From NCBI GenBank assembly GCA_025353235.1, contig JANXQZ010000598.1:1-6208 (forward strand): a stretch of 6,208 nt of DNA. Reading direction: 5' to 3'. Position numbers and translations under genes: made by a program. The notes beneath the pieces are model-generated. The model was not told where the DNA came from. It worked only from the letters and a program-made list of their open reading frames with translations, and made no database searches. Within the stretch, counting starts at the first letter, position 1. Each line of letters starts with the position of its first letter. Of this stretch, positions 5,307 to 6,208 are shown piece by piece. The DNA is from Bryobacterales bacterium. GTDB taxonomy: Bacteria > Acidobacteriota > Terriglobia > Bryobacterales > Bryobacteraceae.

Positions 5307-6208
5307 ATGGAACCGCTGAAGATAGTAGCGATCGGGGGCGGCACTGGCCTGTCCACCTTGCTCCATGGCTTAAAGCACTATGCCCTTGAGCCTCGCCAAG
5401 TGGAAATTACCGCTGTTGTGACCGTTACAGACGATGGCGGAAGTTCCGGCCGCATTCGGCGGGACTTCGATGTGCTCCCGCCCGGGGACATTCGAAACTG
5501 CATGGTGGCCCTTTCGGAAGACGAAGCTCTCCTCTCCAAGCTTTTCCAATATCGGTTCGCAGGCGGCAAGGGGCTTAAAGGTCACAGCTTCGGGAATCTA
5601 TTTGTCACTGCCCTCACAAACATCACGGGAGATTTTGCCGCAGCCGTTCGCGTCTCGTCCGAGATCCTTGCGAGTGTCGGACGCATTTATCCATCCACCG
5701 CCGACAAAGCCATCCTCCAGGCCGAGCTTGCCGACGGAAAAACGCTTACCGGGGAAACGAAGATCAGCAGGAGCCGCTCACGTATCGAGTGGATCCGCCT
5801 AGTGCCTGGTCCGTGCATGCCCCTGCAGGAAACCCTCGATGCGATCGCGGCCGCCGATCTGATCACCTTCGGACCCGGATCGCTCTTCACTAGCGTGATC
5901 CCGAATATTCTCGTCCAGGGTGTTCCCGAAGCCATCGAACGCTCTCCCGCGATCAAAGCGTATTTCGTCAACTTGATGTGGCAGCCTGGTGAAACCATCG
6001 ACTTTGGAGCGTCGGATCATGTTGAGGCCATCCACCGCCACGCCGGCCGCAAGCTGCTCGATGTCGTGGTAGTGAATACAGGATTGATTAGTCGCGAACA
6101 GCACACCAAATACGCGGCCATGCGCGCCCAGCCTGTGGTAAATGATATCGGCCGCTTGGAAGAGATGGGCTTGGAGGTGGCTGGCGCCGACCTGCTCGAT
6201 AGCGGTGA
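5307..6208 (+). CDS. yvcK: YvcK/CofD-like (gluconeogenesis factor) protein, C-terminus cut by the window edge
   Basis: Three hundred codons are present with no stop before the right edge. Family members are about 310-350 residues, so only the C-terminal tail is missing. Signatures in order are IVAIGGGTGLSTLL (6-19, nucleotide-binding glycine loop), VTVTDDGGSSGRIRRD (38-53), LPPGDIRNCMVALS (57-70), KGHSFGNLF (91-99), FGPGSLFTSVIPN (188-200), then QPGET (226-230) and ASDH (235-238). YvcK proteins bind UDP-sugars (UDP-GlcNAc in B. subtilis) and are needed for cell shape and growth on gluconeogenic carbon in Bacillus and mycobacteria. They are related to CofD, the F420 phospholactate transferase, but no F420 genes are seen here. 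The ATG at 5307 is chosen because the glycine loop starts five residues later, as is usual. The GAGAG before it abuts the ATG and is a poor ribosome site. The usual Gram-positive neighbours rapZ and whiA are not in view on the left; the right side is unseen. Confidence 0.9.
   Translation, partial: MEPLKIVAIGGGTGLSTLLHGLKHYALEPRQVEITAVVTVTDDGGSSGRIRRDFDVLPPGDIRNCMVALSEDEALLSKLFQYRFAGGKGLKGHSFGNLFVTALTNITGDFAAAVRVSSEILASVGRIYPSTADKAILQAELADGKTLTGETKISRSRSRIEWIRLVPGPCMPLQETLDAIAAADLITFGPGSLFTSVIPNILVQGVPEAIERSPAIKAYFVNLMWQPGETIDFGASDHVEAIHRHAGRKLLDVVVVNTGLISREQHTKYAAMRAQPVVNDIGRLEEMGLEVAGADLLDSG

Overview
The window looks like part of a chromosome from a free-living, moderately GC-rich bacterium (GC in the upper fifties by eye, not counted). 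The small CxH...CxxC protein, the Uma2-type remnant and the tightly packed mazG/GNAT/menC-like operon made me think of Acidobacteriota (Terriglobia). That placement is pattern recognition, not the result of a search. Nearly all DNA is coding and no stretch over 300 bases lacks a gene. There are no RNA genes, CRISPR arrays or intact mobile elements.

Layout: (1) Positions 1-183, minus strand, hold the N-terminal part of a Uma2-family (DUF820) gene that ends in a stop codon at the window edge. The stop lies inside one arm of a 9-bp inverted repeat. (2) An 86-bp divergent intergenic region carries a 16-bp dyad and a possible extended -10 promoter. (3) Positions 270-5062, plus strand, are a five-gene block in which every junction overlaps: mazG, a COG3375-type GNAT acyltransferase, an enolase-superfamily N-succinylamino acid racemase/o-succinylbenzoate synthase (NSAR/OSBS, menC-like), an EamA transporter and an MFS transporter. 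(4) A 52-bp gap carries a strong sigma70-type promoter whose -35 box sits in a perfect GCTTG-A-CAAGC palindrome. (5) A 47-residue probable zinc-ribbon protein is encoded at 5115-5258. (6) A YvcK/CofD-like gene starts at 5307 and runs off the right edge.

How the genes may work together: a GNAT acyltransferase overlapping an NSAR/OSBS enzyme matches two of the three steps of the known route that turns D-amino acids into L-amino acids (N-succinylation, racemisation, desuccinylation). The racemase keeps all catalytic residues and the arginine linked to NSAR activity. The desuccinylase is not in the window. The two transporters could move amino acids or their acyl derivatives, and MazG adds nucleotide housecleaning. 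This joint reading is an inference from gene order. The right-hand unit (zinc-ribbon protein plus YvcK) appears to be transcribed separately and is the least explained part of the window.
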